From assembly GCF_040802235.1 (NCBI RefSeq), contig NC_133169.1, forward strand, positions 47,871,034-47,935,033: 64,000 nucleotides of DNA, given 5' to 3'. Below are positions 38,855-50,906 of the stretch, piece by piece (within the stretch, counting starts at the first letter, position 1; each line of letters starts with the position of its first letter). The DNA is from Manis javanica (taxonomy: Eukaryota > Chordata > Mammalia > Pholidota > Manidae). The position numbers and the translations under genes are program-made. The notes under the pieces were generated by a model. It was not told the DNA's origin. It saw nothing but the letters and a program-made list of their open reading frames with translations, and searched no databases.

Positions 38855-41800
38855 CTAAAAAATGAAATAAACATACAGATATAAGATGAACACCATTCCA
38901 CAAACAAAATTGACACTACTACCTTTTATAGTAAATAAAATGAATCACACAAAAAAAGATATATCGAATATATGTCATAAAAACACAAACAAAGTCTCTT
39001 ATTTAGTTGCTCTTCATTCAGGATAAGACAGTCAAATCATCATGCAATCAATGTGAAATGTGGATTTTAGATAAAGAATAAGTCAAAAAGTAGGCCACAT
39101 TAAAGTGGATCTCTTTCCTCTTACTACATGCCCCTGTTTTCACAGTCTGTAATCACTACTGGGAAGATTCTCCCAGGACCCATATTCTTTGATATAGGAT
39201 AGGCAGTTTTTGAGAGTAAATTAAGGCTAAACAATGTGCTGTGTCATTTAAGGTGTCTAATTGCTGAACAAAACTGACTGAATTTTATGCAGTGGGTTTA
39301 GGTTTAATTGATGCAGGAAGATTTAGTTAAATTACTCAGAACATAAGTGTGATAGGAGGTGAATTAATTTAATACTTCTACTTCAGATGCTTCTGATAGG
39401 AAGAGGAAGAAAAATAATTTTTGAGACAGATATATAATGTGCACACACTTAGGAGGAAACTCTTGCTCATAAGAGACAACAATATATGCTGACTAAACAG
39501 ACAACTTAAGGCAGGAATTCTGCCTGCTACATCTGTTCCTTTCTTTTGCCTGACACCACCCCAGGTCTACTTTGCAATTTAAGAATATTGCTATTGTGTA
39601 GTCCTAACTACTATATAAATCTTTTCCCAGTAGTCTGTCTCTTATTTTACCACTAGCCCAATGCTTTGTCTCAAAATTTGTATTTAATGCACTAATGTAT
39701 ATGTATGAATCCTACAATATGAGCATTACTACTAACAAGACAAAAATAATGAGAGAAAGTGATACAAAGAAAAGAAAATGCATTTACTGCCCATGGTTAC
39801 AAAGGTAGTTAGTGACATCAGGATGAACTTAGGTTTCCCAACTCTTAACTAGGTGCTCATTTGACTATACTTTGGATCTCAAAAACTTTGACTAAAAAGA
39901 ACTGAATTTTATTTTTTTTTTACCTTTTGACATTTTTTCAAATCTTTAAAAATGTGACACCATGTCTTTTTAAATCCACTTATACAAACATTTACTAAGC
40001 TCCTTTCATGTGTCAAATGCAGTGATGACATAAAAAGGGAAGACACATCTTCACATAAAGCATCAACCAGTTAAAAGCAAACAGAAACAAAAATATTTTA
40101 ATGAGTGTAATAAATACAACAGAGCAAGCTTCCCAGAGAAGGAGACTTGTGAGCTAAGTTTTAAAAATACACAAGAAGAGTGTTTTTAGAAGGTTGGGGC
40201 AAGGATCCTGGTCACTGAAGGACATTCTGTGTTAAGTTTCCGTAGGGCCTTAATTTCAAAGAAGGCTAGATCCTCCTCTTTGCCTTGATTGACATGAGGT
40301 TGTTCCCTGAAGCCTCCCCACAAACTAGGCATTACTCACTCCCCCACATCTGTTACACCTGAGTGCCCTTCTCATCTCCAGTGCAGGCTGGAGATTATTA
40401 CTCTTGCGTTCTTCTGTCTTTGTGGCTCATTTTATTTAACGATACCACACTTTTCCTTCATTTTCTCTGAAATCCATTGCCCTCAATCGCTGAAGACTTC
40501 TGGTGCCTAGATCAGTTTTCCTCTTCACTCCAAGACCTGCTATCCTCCTGTGCATGTATGTATGTCTGTATGTAGTCAGTCAGTCTTGTATCTTAGTCAG
40601 TCAGCTCTTTGACCTCACCAAATTCTATAGCAGTGACGTCCAACTCCAGAACCTATTACCATGACCATCCCCTTGTCCTGCAATGACCCCAAATTGTCCA
40701 TATCTGGAAATACAAAATGCAAACATCTTACATTCTGATTGCCAACTCTCCCTACCACCTTTAGTCCCTCCTTTTTCTCCCAGTTTATCAGGACTTTCCC
40801 ATCCTGCCTACACACCATGATCTACCATTTCAAAAACTCTTGTCAATGCTTCTCATTCCCCATCCATATGTCCTTTAATCACATGTATCTAACAAAACCT
40901 TCACACAGCATTAATCCAATGTATGACTTCAATTCTGCATGCGAACTGAGTGCTGTTAGAGGAAATTGAAATAACTCCTTGTTATAACCTGTTTCCATCC
41001 TCAACTAAGCCATGAATACTGCCTGGCAATCTCTCCTTACATCTTCTGAAGCACCCTCTAATCCCCATTTCCAACCACTTGACTTGTCAAGTCCCTTCAC
41101 CTACCCAAGCCTTGCCCCTTTTTACTTGAATAAACCTACATTTCCCACCTCAGAAAGAACAAAGTCATGCAACTCCTTCAGATTCCTCAAATATGAACTT
41201 AATCAATCCCATCAGCCCTTCCATCCACTTTTTCTTTCTACCCCCTTTGCTGGTTATCTCCTAACTAGTCTCCCAACCATACAACTGCTAATATGATCTA
41301 TGTAATGTGAGACTCTTTTTCCTCATCACAGTTTTTCAAGGATCACCATTGTCTCTCACAGTAACTACTTTTTCTTCTTATGCTCCACATGCATTCTCTC
41401 ACCAAGTCCAGAGGACTCTACTGTTAAATATATTTCAAATCTCTAACCCCTTCACTATCTCCACTGCCTTGGCTAAACCCGAGCCACCAACACCTCTTAT
41501 CTTGTAAATGATATCACCACATTCTTTTTATTCTCCTGCAATCCCACAACACCCCTGCAATCTATACAACTGCCGCAATGGCTTTTCTGAACACATCTTA
41601 TTTCTGCTTAAGAGTCTTTAATAGCTCTCTGTAAATAATCTGTCTGAATTCCAAATTCTTTACAGGGACCTCAAGGCCCTTTACAATATGACCCCTACTT
41701 ACTTCCCCCGTCTTCTCTCTCATCACTCAACCACCTTACTTCATCAAAGGTTCCAACACTTGCAGATGTTCTAATAAGACCCTGTGCACACTTCATAATA

Positions 41801-43454
41801 CTTAGCACATACACTGCAACTGTTTATTTCTGTCTCATGTAATACATACTAAACTACTTTAAGGAAGAAACTGTCTTTTCACTGCTGTATTCCCAGTGTC
41901 TATCATGGTATCTGGAACACAGCAGGCACTGAATAAATATTTGTTAAATGAACAAATTGGATACAAAGGTATGAAAAATGCATAATGTGCTTAGTGAGCT
42001 ATTAATTAGCTTATTAATGCTGAGCTGATGGAAGATAAAGGAAAGCAATAGGTAAGCCCAGATCATGGAGTGCTGTGAATGTCATTCAGAGAAGAGTGAA
42101 CTTTTATTGTGTCAGGAAGAAGTCAGCGAAGGATTTTTAAGCCAATGACATGTCATCAGATTTACATCTTAGAAAGATCTAATGTAGTGAATAAATTAGA
42201 CTTGGAGTAAAGAAACTGGTAAGAAAGAAATTGCAAAAGTCAAAATGAGAGATGAAGGCATATACAAAAAGCCTAAGTGGGAATAACAAAGGCATGATAT
42301 AATCAAGTAAAATTTAAGAGATAGAATCAATAGAACTTGGTAAGTGACTGAATGTGAGAGGTAAGAATTAGGGAGAGAAAAGCAGAAATTCACTGTTTCT
42401 GAGTTAGGGATCTAAAATCAGAGTAGACAATGCTGTTAGAAAGATGATCTGAGAGAAGGAGAAAGACTGCAGCTACAAGGAAATGTGAGGTCAAGCGAAG
42501 TAATTTTGAATAGCAGGGACTTGAGTGTCTTTATGAGCTGAAAAGGAGGGACAGAGTAGGCAGAAACTGGAGATACAGAAGAAAAATAAGTTACCTACTG
42601 ATAGATCAAAGGCCTCTGAGGTGATGGGGAAAAAGTAGTAGTAGAGCAATAGCAGAAAAATTATTCCTGAACAGAAGAAGGAATACTGCCTCAAGGAGTA
42701 AAAAGGAAAGGTTTGGTTGGGATGCAGAGACATTTATCAAGAACAGAAAAATAAGGCAAGAAGCTAAGGTAGTATGTGAGAGACAACAATCTTTTCTGGG
42801 GTTTAGGCAAAGAGTCTGGGATGAGGGAGGGAAAGGTTTGCAATAGCTGCTGAGGAAATAGAAGAGAGAACTGATCAAAGACAGGCAAATGAATTGATAA
42901 GTAGTATCTACAGGCCAGGATCCTAGTCTAAGCTACTATTATAGGAAACTACAAACTTGTAGAGGTACCAGTTCACCTAGTTTTATAATTTTACTAGCAG
43001 GACTAGCTGCCTGGGTCTAGAATCAAAGGAGGTAGATGGAATGATCAGTATTAAGAACAGGATGGGGATAGTACAAGAAAGTAAGTTTAGGGAACAGCTA
43101 ATGCTAGGAAAAATGCAAAGGGGTTTAAAGGACTAGAGAGCTTCATGTCAGAAGCAAAACAAACATTTGACAGTGAAAATGAGAATGTGAAGAATAATAT
43201 AATAAGAGGATGTGGTAGGGTATTAAAACAGTATTTCAAAGCTAGAGTAGCAAAGTCTAAAATTATAGTTACGGAAGTCAGTTGCAAAAGTGAAGTAAAA
43301 AATTGAAATCCCTGAAGTTGTAGAGGCAAGGAACTCTCGGGATGGATGGTTCAAGCAGTGAAAAATCACTCAAGAGGAAATGGGATGTATTTGCTGTAAA
43401 AATATCTGATACCTAGAAAGATACACACCACCAGAAATGTTTCACTCTACTTAC
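38855..43454. other. Intron of the UBR3-like remnant with old repeats
   Basis: A 4.6-kb intron separating the two RING-H2 exons. Contains the L2 copy listed below. Purine-rich DNA at about 42030-42900 has many pyrimidine-rich frames on the minus strand that are not genes; its wording (attttaagccaatgacatg, catcagatttacatcttaga) resembles an old mammalian interspersed repeat I cannot name. Confidence 0.5.
41310..41965 (+). repeat. L2 element, 3' portion
   Basis: The clearest L2 in the window: ggacctcaaggccctttaca, atatgacccctacttacttc, gaaactgtcttttcactgct, gtattcccagtgtctatcat, ggaacacagcaggcactgaa, taaatatttgttaaatgaac, in the consensus order up to the 3' end. Similar sequence may reach back to about 40900. 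Confidence 0.82.
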
Positions 43455-43565
43455 CTGTAAAGATTCCATGTAAGATTTATGACAACCTATATGCAATGTG
43501 TGGCCACAGGTCTGTACATAAACACCTCCTTCCCAGCCAACTGATACTGCCAAGAGACAAGAACT
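43455..43565 (-). pseudogene. UBR3: UBR3-like exon 2 of 7 (RING-H2, CGHTLH part)
   Basis: Exactly 37 codons in phase 0, reading [14 protein letters not shown], then [11 protein letters not shown] and CHKSYMESL. The C-G-H-x-x-H and following C supply ring ligands of the RING-H2 domain and all are kept. The acceptor AG is preceded on the coding strand by a very long pyrimidine tract (the A-rich run at about 43567-43607 on the plus strand) and the donor is GTAAG. One residue inside the motif is glycine (HIGC) where I expect aspartate (HIDC); it is not a zinc ligand. The block joins without a gap to the exons on both sides. Confidence 0.85.
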
Positions 43566-43566
43566 C

Positions 43567-43607
43567 TTAAAAAAAAAAAAAAGAAAAGAAAAAGAAAAAA
43601 GAAAAAT
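43567..43607. repeat. A-rich tract acting as polypyrimidine tract on the coding strand
   Basis: Almost pure A with a few G on the plus strand. Read on the minus strand it is the pyrimidine tract directly upstream of the acceptor of the CGHTLH exon. Confidence 0.7.
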
Positions 43608-43899
43608 ACAATTAATTTTAAAGAAGTTTAAACAAACCTAAATATACCCACATAAACCCCTGAATGATTTTTTATTATAATACTGTGAACTTTGTATTTT
43701 TGTGACAGAACACTTGACTTGACAGCCCTAAGCCAGTATCTTTAAACTTGAAACTTCATGAAGTTTTAGCTTCCAAATATCTCTGTACATAATGAAAGAA
43801 AAATTTTGAATTAGTCTTTCTCCACCGCATAAAATACAAGCTCCCAATGTTATACCACAGCTCAGTGTGGACTATGCTGCTGCTGGTCACTTGGCATGG

Positions 43900-44600
43900 C
43901 CTGCAGGGTACTCACCTCTCTACAGCCGCTGACACGAACGGCTTCCTTCGCCTGCCTGTTTCCCTCTGGCTTCTGCAGTGCTGCTCTCTTGGCTTCTCTC
44001 CAATTTCTTTAACCATTTAGTTTACACCTCCTTTTAAGACTCTTTCTTTGCCCCTTCAATGTTTATATTCCTCAAAGTTCTATTCTTAGTGCTGCTCCCT
44101 TCTCCTTCAAACTATTCTCCCTGAGTGATTTAATCAGTAAATGTAACTATCTTCCAAGCCTAGATCTCTCCAGAACTCAAAAAAAAACCTCAGCTGCCAA
44201 CCAGAAATCTCCCCTCTGATGTCCCTCAGATAATATAAAACCAGTGGGTCAAAAACTTGTCATTTTCTCCATGCATCTTTCTTTTCCTTTTGGTTTAAAA
44301 ACTCTACAATCTATTAAGTCACCAAATCAGAAAACTAAGAGTTATTTTCTATAATCACATCCTTTCCTTACACTAATACAACTATATGTATTAGTTCTCA
44401 AGCCACAGATTTTGACCTCTCTTTATTCCCACTATAACATTCAAGTCTGTATCATTTGTTGTGGGGGAGGGACTTCTTTAAAATAAAGTTCCTTAACTGG
44501 TCTCCTTGACTCCAATTTCTGCTCTCCATGATGTGTCCTCCACACATCTTTCTAAAGTAAAAATGTGCTCATAAGAATAACCCTAAAAAGTATCTTAACA
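43900..44600 (+). repeat. L2 fragment
   Basis: Contains gtgctgctcccttctccttc, aagcctagatctctccagaa, taactggtctccttgactcc, ccacacatctttctaaagta in the L2 sense order. Confidence 0.6.
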
Positions 44601-46505
44601 TTAACAAGGGTTTCATATAATATGCACAAAAAGGAAACCAAGATTATGTAAGCAAAATACATAGCCTTTTGAGAGTTAATTGCCTTCTCCTCCTTCCCTG
44701 CTAATTCCTTCCCTTTAAACCTATGAACAGGCTAAAATTTTTCTTCCTAAAATAATTTTCTTTGAATTTTCCTTTAGCCTCTGTTGAACAGCATTTGGGC
44801 CTGAACTTGACCTCACCTCCCTGAGTCTGTAGTATGTACATGGCGAAGCCAGAGCAGCATTAGGCCCAAGGTCTGACATGAGACCACACACGAAGAAAGA
44901 TTTGAGAGCCATCAAAACTGAGTAAACCTTTATATTTTACTTTTATGTTGAAAAGGAACATATGGTAATGTAAGATGACCAAATCTTCTTTAAACAATAG
45001 TAAACAAAGTTCCAACATTAAATCAAGGCTCTTCATAAGCATCTGAGAGTTGAAATTATTACACAGTGCAAAATGCATTCCTGGCTGATTTAAAGATGTG
45101 CAGCCACAGAAATCAAATCCTCACAGCAGGTGCGCTAGCTTTTAATGTTAAAAATCAGAAAAACAACAGGAGACCTGTTCATCTCTGCTTTATTCTTCGG
45201 AGCTGCTTGAAGTAGAAGCAGATACTGGTATTAGTTCATTTTAGAATAGTTGGTAGTCAGTTAATAAACAACCTGTTCTCTTTGACAATGTCTTATGAAA
45301 ATGTAATTAATCTTTTTAATTAAAGCAGTTAACTTCTAAAACTGAAAATACAATGTCATTTGTCTATGCAGCTTTACATTTCTTATTTGTAATCTGCTAG
45401 GTTCAAAAAAAGCATGAAAACACTAACATGAGACAAATATTTTAGGAAGATTTCAATGATATGCCCAACTGCCGCTGTGCTAACTGCTTAACACTACATC
45501 TTCACAACCTCAATATTTATTAAAACCTGATGGTATTATCGTTGTTTACAAAAAAGGAATGAAAAGTTTATCCAGATCACTCAGTTATAAGTGATAGAGA
45601 CCAATTTCAAACCCAAGTCTATCTGACTCTAAAGTTCAGGTTCCCTTGCTACTACATCGCCTCTTTCATATAAAATGCTTGTAGTGTCGACCATAAATCC
45701 ACAGTCTTACATGACTAAAATTCTACATGTCAACTTTGTAAAATTTGATCAGAGGAAAGCAGAATCTACACAGTGTAATCCCATAATCAGTACCAGTGCC
45801 CTTTGGTACTGCTCTGTACTCTTTTCTGCTCTGAGCAGTATCTCTGGCTACAAAACTCTGGTAATCTATGCTAGAGTAATTCAGGAAGATATCCAGTAAG
45901 CATTTATAACACACGTAGCATATGCTACTCTCTGAATGGAATATAAAACCAATATAAGAAATGGCCCTAAATGTCCAGAGGTATATAGTCCAGGAGCACA
46001 CCATGTATACATACAATAACCATTATGAAAGTACATAAAAGTATTAATACAAGAATAGACTCACAATCACTAGCAGAAATATAACAGAGAATCAGACAAG
46101 TTCAGAGCCTTTTTACAAAAGAGATTTTTTTCTAAAAATGAGTAACTATCCTTGAAGCAAAAAAGGATACTACTTTTTCTCTCTGTTATTAGATCAATCC
46201 TTCCCTCAAAATTATTTCACTCCTAGGTCTGGATCATATTTTGATTGAATCAATTTATATTTCTTTCTATTTGGCTTTAGGATTCATTTTTACTCATTTA
46301 CTATAAAGTGATTCAAAATGATAAAACTAAAACTAGTGTGTGGCAGGACACTAAAATCTAAATGAAAGTTGTAGTAAATTTCTGCAAAAGCAGAACTTAG
46401 CACAACTGTACAATTATCTTTAAAATGAAGATATCTGTTAGTGTCTGAATAATAAAATAATATATATAAGCTTTCAAAAATTCAAAGGAATAATCAAGAA
46501 AAAAG
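44601..46505. other. Intron of the UBR3-like remnant
   Basis: AT-rich with one MIR. Open frames at 44721-45078 and 45723-46016 (minus strand, up to 97 codons) have no recognisable features. Confidence 0.55.
45475..45662 (-). repeat. MIR
   Basis: Antisense MIR: cttcacaacctcaatattta, cagatcactcagttataagt, aatttcaaacccaagtctat, ctgactctaaagttcaggtt. Confidence 0.7.
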
Positions 46506-46951
46506 TGTTAGGAATGTTAGGTGGAAAGACAGACACAAGCAGCCAGAAAAGGGGAAGATAAGGTTCAAAGAAGAAGCCACCCAAACTCTGCCCGGAGGGG
46601 GGGGGTTCCCATGTGGAGGCAGCAAAGGTTTTGCAGGGAGATAACTTCCTCCCCTCCCCAACCAGATCACAATAGACTAAAAATGCTCTCTGAGAGGGGT
46701 GACTGTATACAAGGACCTATAAATCAAATAATCCCACCTTGCCAGTCAAACAGGTACCTCCTAACCAGAATTCAATAGACAAGCCTCCCACCTAACAAAT
46801 CAAGGCCTTCATTTACCTTGACTCTGGCCCACTCCTCCCTTGGAGTATATTCAAATAAAACGTGCCCTCTGCTTTGCTACTGTGTCTCCACATTTCAATT
46901 CTTACTGCAAGTGGGGACAAGGACTCAGGAGAATGAACTCAACCTGCAACA
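46506..46951 (+). mobile_element. Probable solo LTR of an endogenous retrovirus
   Basis: About 446 bp bounded by TGTT...AACA, less AT-rich than its surroundings. It contains a G run, cattcacctt-type pyrimidine stretches, a possible polyadenylation signal (aataaaa, about 46855) and a tgtgtctccacatttcaatt segment near the 3' end, the layout of a gammaretrovirus-like (ERV1) LTR. No internal viral genes are present on either side, so it would be a solo LTR left after recombination. A target-site duplication is not obvious, and the exact limits are uncertain by a few bases. It lies in an intron of the UBR3-like remnant. Confidence 0.6.
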
Positions 46952-48230
46952 AATGTATGAAAGACATCCTTTTTCAAAATAATGAAAATTTCATTTAAAA
47001 GCTTCTGAAAATACGTGGAAGCATAATCCTCATTACCTAACCCAAACTGCATTATAAAGCCTAACCTGAGCCCTCCTAAATGGGCTACCTTGAATATTAA
47101 AAACAACACTTTACATTTACACTGACCTTTATTATGTATAAAGTGATCTAAAGAAATTTCTAACCTGGTGGGTTACTGCATCAAAGACCACTATATGCCC
47201 TATTTTACAGATAAGGAAATTGAGCCTTTGAGTGTTTATATAGCCAAGCTCATATTGCTAAGAAATCGAAGAATCAGAATGACAACCCACTTTTTCTGAT
47301 CTGGGACTCCTTATAATCTATACAACACCTCTGTAACTAGAGACATCATCTCCTCAAGAATCCACCAAAATTTTTCTCCTCTGTCCACCTAACTGAACTG
47401 TATTACTCTGACTGTTAGCATCACTAGGCCAATTACTGGTTATCTGATTAAGTAATCTTTCTTCCACCTGTACTACTACTTTCTTTTAATTAATCTAGTG
47501 TATTATGAGCACGAATCTCATTAGCTAACCAAAAATAATGTTGCACTTTGTATTTTAAGCATTTTAAGTTATTATTGTATGTTTACTTAATTCAAAACAC
47601 AGTAGTTCAAAAAAAAACCAGATGAAAGAACACTTCATTTAATAATCTACTCAGGAAACACTAGAAGTGGTATGGAAATTTTACAAAGAAGTTAACAATG
47701 CTATTGCTACTAAATAAATAAAGTTGATCTTCCGAGGTTTAGGATGCCTGAATGCTAGAGCCCCTAGGTGCAAAGGGCTGGAAAAAAAAAACAAGTTCAC
47801 AGGAAACCAGAAAGGCATGAATTAAATCTGACCCTACTTTACATTTTAGAAGTATCATAATGACAGTATACTATGTATCTTTAAATAAAAGTGAAAGAAG
47901 GCAAAAATCTTCATAAAATATTTGTATATCAAAAGCTTTTGTAAATATTTACATTCCATTGAACTGAATTTGTATGCCTCATAATAAATAACATTTAAAA
48001 CAAAGGTATAACACCTATAAACTGAAATTTTCATTTATTGTTTACAATCCATTTCTTTTACTTTTTAAAGATTTCTATTTCCTTACAATCCACACATTAA
48101 GTTTTTTCTAACAAACATCTAGATTCCAAATTAGAATATTTTGTATAAGAAAAAATATAGAATAACACTCTGGAGAGAAATAACCATCAATTTTTCAGAA
48201 AAAAATACATGTGAAAAAAAGAGTACTTAC
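46952..48230. other. Intron of the UBR3-like remnant
   Basis: AT-rich; holds one MIR (47095-47325). Nothing else recognised. Confidence 0.55.
47095..47325 (-). repeat. MIR
   Basis: Antisense MIR: ctttacatttacactgacct, ccctattttacagataagga, aattgagcctttgagtgttt, aagctcatattgctaagaaa, ctttttctgatctgggactc. Confidence 0.75.
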
Positions 48231-48388
48231 ATCCTTAAAATAATGCTGTAATAATGAAAGCCTCACGTCATGAACAGCTGCACATGTGTCCCAAGGGTAA
48301 ATCTGCTCCTCTTCACTGACAGGCAGCTTTTTTGACTCAATGTTGTCACAGCATTTCCCCAAAATTACATTAACAACAGAGATAAGTG
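48231..48388 (-). pseudogene. UBR3: UBR3-like exon 1 of 7 in window (segment before the RING)
   Basis: The minus strand reads KKLPVSEEEQ, then IYPWDTCAAVHD and RLSLLQHYFKD, followed at once by a GTAAGT donor. This is the UBR3 segment that precedes the RING-H2 ligands carried on the next exon; the last codon (GAT) is complete, so the exon ends in phase 0. The 5' end is uncertain. In the downstream frame a TGA lies just upstream of the chosen AG, and the first ten or so residues do not look like UBR3. A shifted frame there (L-S-L-L-L) matches the expected LVVLL better, which suggests a small deletion inside the exon. The 3' two thirds are secure; the start is a best guess. Confidence 0.75.
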
Positions 48389-48580
48389 CTCACTAAATAA
48401 CAAACTTATATACCTGAGTCACCAAGAAAAGTTGTTATTTACCTCCAGCTACTTTAATTTTTTCCACTATTAGAATATTTTTAAAGACCTAAAGTGGTAT
48501 TCTAATTTTCTTCTATACAGTAAATAAAGCTTCAAATATACCAATTTTTTAAAAATAACAAAATATCAGTATGAACTCTG

Positions 48581-48682
48581 TGGATGGATGGATGGGTGGA
48601 TGGATGGATGGATGGATGGATGGATGGATGGATGGATGGATGGATGGATGGATGGAAGAAGGATGGATAGATGGATGTATGG
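48581..48682. repeat. (TGGA)n microsatellite
   Basis: About 25 tetranucleotide units with a few interruptions. Its antisense translation gives an artificial His-Pro-Ser-Ile repeat. Confidence 0.97.
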
Positions 48683-49499
48683 AGTGACTGACGATGGTTT
48701 CCAAAATCTGTCCATTGAAAAAATCTAGAAGTTATGACTCTCCAGTATAAATAAACTTCCTTCCTAAGTATATTATTTCTCAATAACAGGAAACAGTGAT
48801 CCTTGGAGAAAAAGCTGAGTACAGGACTGGGGAGAAGCACAAGGTGAACTATAATTGTGTGTAATAAAGAGCAAGGAAGTATTCAAACACGGAGTGGTCA
48901 GGGCACTAAAGAAATTTCAATTAGCCAAATTTGAGAAAATTTGAGCATTAAAAATAATGATAATAACAGATAATATATTCACTAATTCAGGCAAGGATTC
49001 CAAGTAAAAGGGGGCAAGGATAAATTATTAGAGTCAAAACATAGAGTATCATCATATAGATTACCTATCACCTTAACCAAGTAATCAGACGTGGTTGGCA
49101 TCACCAACAATATGGCAAACTGGCACTATGAGACCTCTGATATGACAAAATGGGAAGGAACATCATCCAATGCCATTACCAAAACTGGTAATGGCATTTA
49201 ACTTGAATCCAATGATAAGGAAATAATCACACAAATCCAGAAAATGAGACATGGTACAGAACTGGACTCTTGAATTTTTTTAAGAAGAGGTAGCAAAAAC
49301 TGTTTTAGATTAAAGGGGACTAAGGAAATGACAAGCAAATGTAATGCATGATTATTTTCTTGGCTTTTGGACCAAAAAAAAAAATCCTCTACAAAAAAAT
49401 TATTAGGACAACTGGGAAAATTTAAATATAAAAATAGATGATATTATTAAATTTCTTTGATATGATAATGGTATTCAGTGGTTATAAAAACAATATCCT
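48683..49499. other. AT-rich DNA upstream of the UBR3-like exons
   Basis: No preceding UBR3 exon recognised here, and no other gene. Confidence 0.5.
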
Positions 49500-50906
49500 T
49501 CAGGAGAGCAGGAAAGATGGTAGCATGAGAAGTGAAGTAGAAATAATCTCCAAAACCACATATAACATGAAAACACAGCAAATACAACTAATCTTGAAAG
49601 AGTGACCAGAAGGAAACACCAACAGACATTGCATCTGGGGAAAGCAGAATACCTCACGGAAAAGGGTAAAGTAGCAAAGCCACAACTGGGCAGAACCCAA
49701 GCCCTCTCCCCAAACCCAGCACACAGGCAGGAGGAACAGAAACGGAGGAGGGAAGAAGTAGAAGCCCAGGACTGCTAAATACCCAGCCGTGAAGATCTAC
49801 TCTAGGACCACGAACCCACATTGCATGGTGCTCTGGAAATTAAAGGGGTTGGAAAGCAGGGACAGGTGGAACACTTGGGCAGACTGAGATTCCAGCCACT
49901 TATATAGAACAAGTACCCAAAAGCAGCCACTACAGGACAAAACAAACGCAGATGCATTGAAAGACTTTCCAACAGTGAGAGGGCTGCTAAAGGGGCAAGG
50001 ATTACACAGAGCTTGCTACTAAGGAGGAAGGATAAGTAGACAAAATTGTCCCAGCACACTCAGCCCATCAGGATGGGAACTTTCAGGAGTTTCAGGAGCT
50101 CCATCCCCCTGGCTGACAATGCAGCCTTGAGGCACCCCCACCATCACAGGCAGCCAGACACTCCTTCCTCCAGGCCAGCACCTGCTCACAAAGCTGTTAC
50201 ACCCTCCATGGCACCACGTCAGCAGGAGGGCAGCACCCAATACAGTGGCTAAAGGGGTGTTATGCAGAGGCTGCTCCCTGCATGCTTGACTAACTGGCCC
50301 TCGCAGTTCAGGCAGACACTGTGGCCATGAATCAGGAAAGAGCTCCATCATCCTGGCAGGCACCAGTGCCACATACCTGCAACCAATGTGAACACCCCAG
50401 AGAGTAAAGATCCTGGTCACTAGTGGGAGTGAATTACACAAAGTTATCATTTCATAGGATTCAAGTAGGGAAGAAATGTCAAAAGAACCTGGCTCAATCC
50501 AAAATCCCTAAAACACCAGAGAGGAGAGTGAAACCAAGATAACCATCTTCTCAATAAAGATTTCAAAGTAAAAATCATGAACTCACAGAGCTACAAAAAC
50601 ATATTCAAGATCTCAGGGACAATTCAAGACAGATGTAGAGACTTTGAAAAATACAATAGCTGAACTGAACGATACAATGGAAGGATTTAAAAGCAGATTA
50701 GAAGAGTGACAGGAGACTCAATGGAATACAAATTGCAGAACAGGAACACAGAGAAGCTGAGGCAGAGAGAGAAAAACTGATCCCTAGAAATGAAAGAATA
50801 TTAAGAGAGCCATGTAACCAATCCAAAAGGAACAATATTCACATTATAAAGATACCAGCAGAAGAGAGAGGAAAAGGGATAAAGAGGGTCTCTGAAGAAA
50901 TAATCA

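Larger units (their letters stand above)
8793..48388 (-). pseudogene. UBR3: UBR3-like intron-containing gene remnant (seven exons)
   Basis: UBR3 is a very large RING-type E3 ubiquitin ligase of the UBR family. Seven blocks on the minus strand, in order 48.2, 43.5, 38.7, 37.3, 33.9, 16.5 and 8.8 kb, are bounded by GT donors and, except at the first, clear AG acceptors. They read as consecutive parts of UBR3: the segment before the RING, the CGHTLH and CPLC parts of the RING-H2, then the downstream region up to the PILYHDV/LLLIQIL stretch. Introns are retained, so this is not a retrocopy. One block lacks a base and ends in an in-frame TAA, the first block seems frame-broken, and roughly one residue in ten differs from UBR3 as I remember it, too many for such a conserved gene. 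A duplicated pseudogene fits best; a working gene with assembly errors is the alternative. Exons upstream and downstream of the seven were not found. Confidence 0.72.

Noticed and set aside
42196-43329. Several minus-strand frames rich in Leu, Phe and Ser resembling membrane proteins
   Set aside because: Caused by purine-rich plus-strand DNA read as antisense; no start context, no conserved motif, located in an intron.
45723-46016. 97-codon minus-strand frame rich in Tyr, Cys and Phe
   Set aside because: Composition is that of random AT-rich intron; no motif.
46521-46778. 85-codon plus-strand frame inside the LTR candidate
   Set aside because: No retroviral motif; LTRs of this type do not encode protein.
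48532-48840. 102-codon minus-strand frame with a His-Pro-Ser-Ile repeat
   Set aside because: Translation of the (TGGA)n microsatellite.
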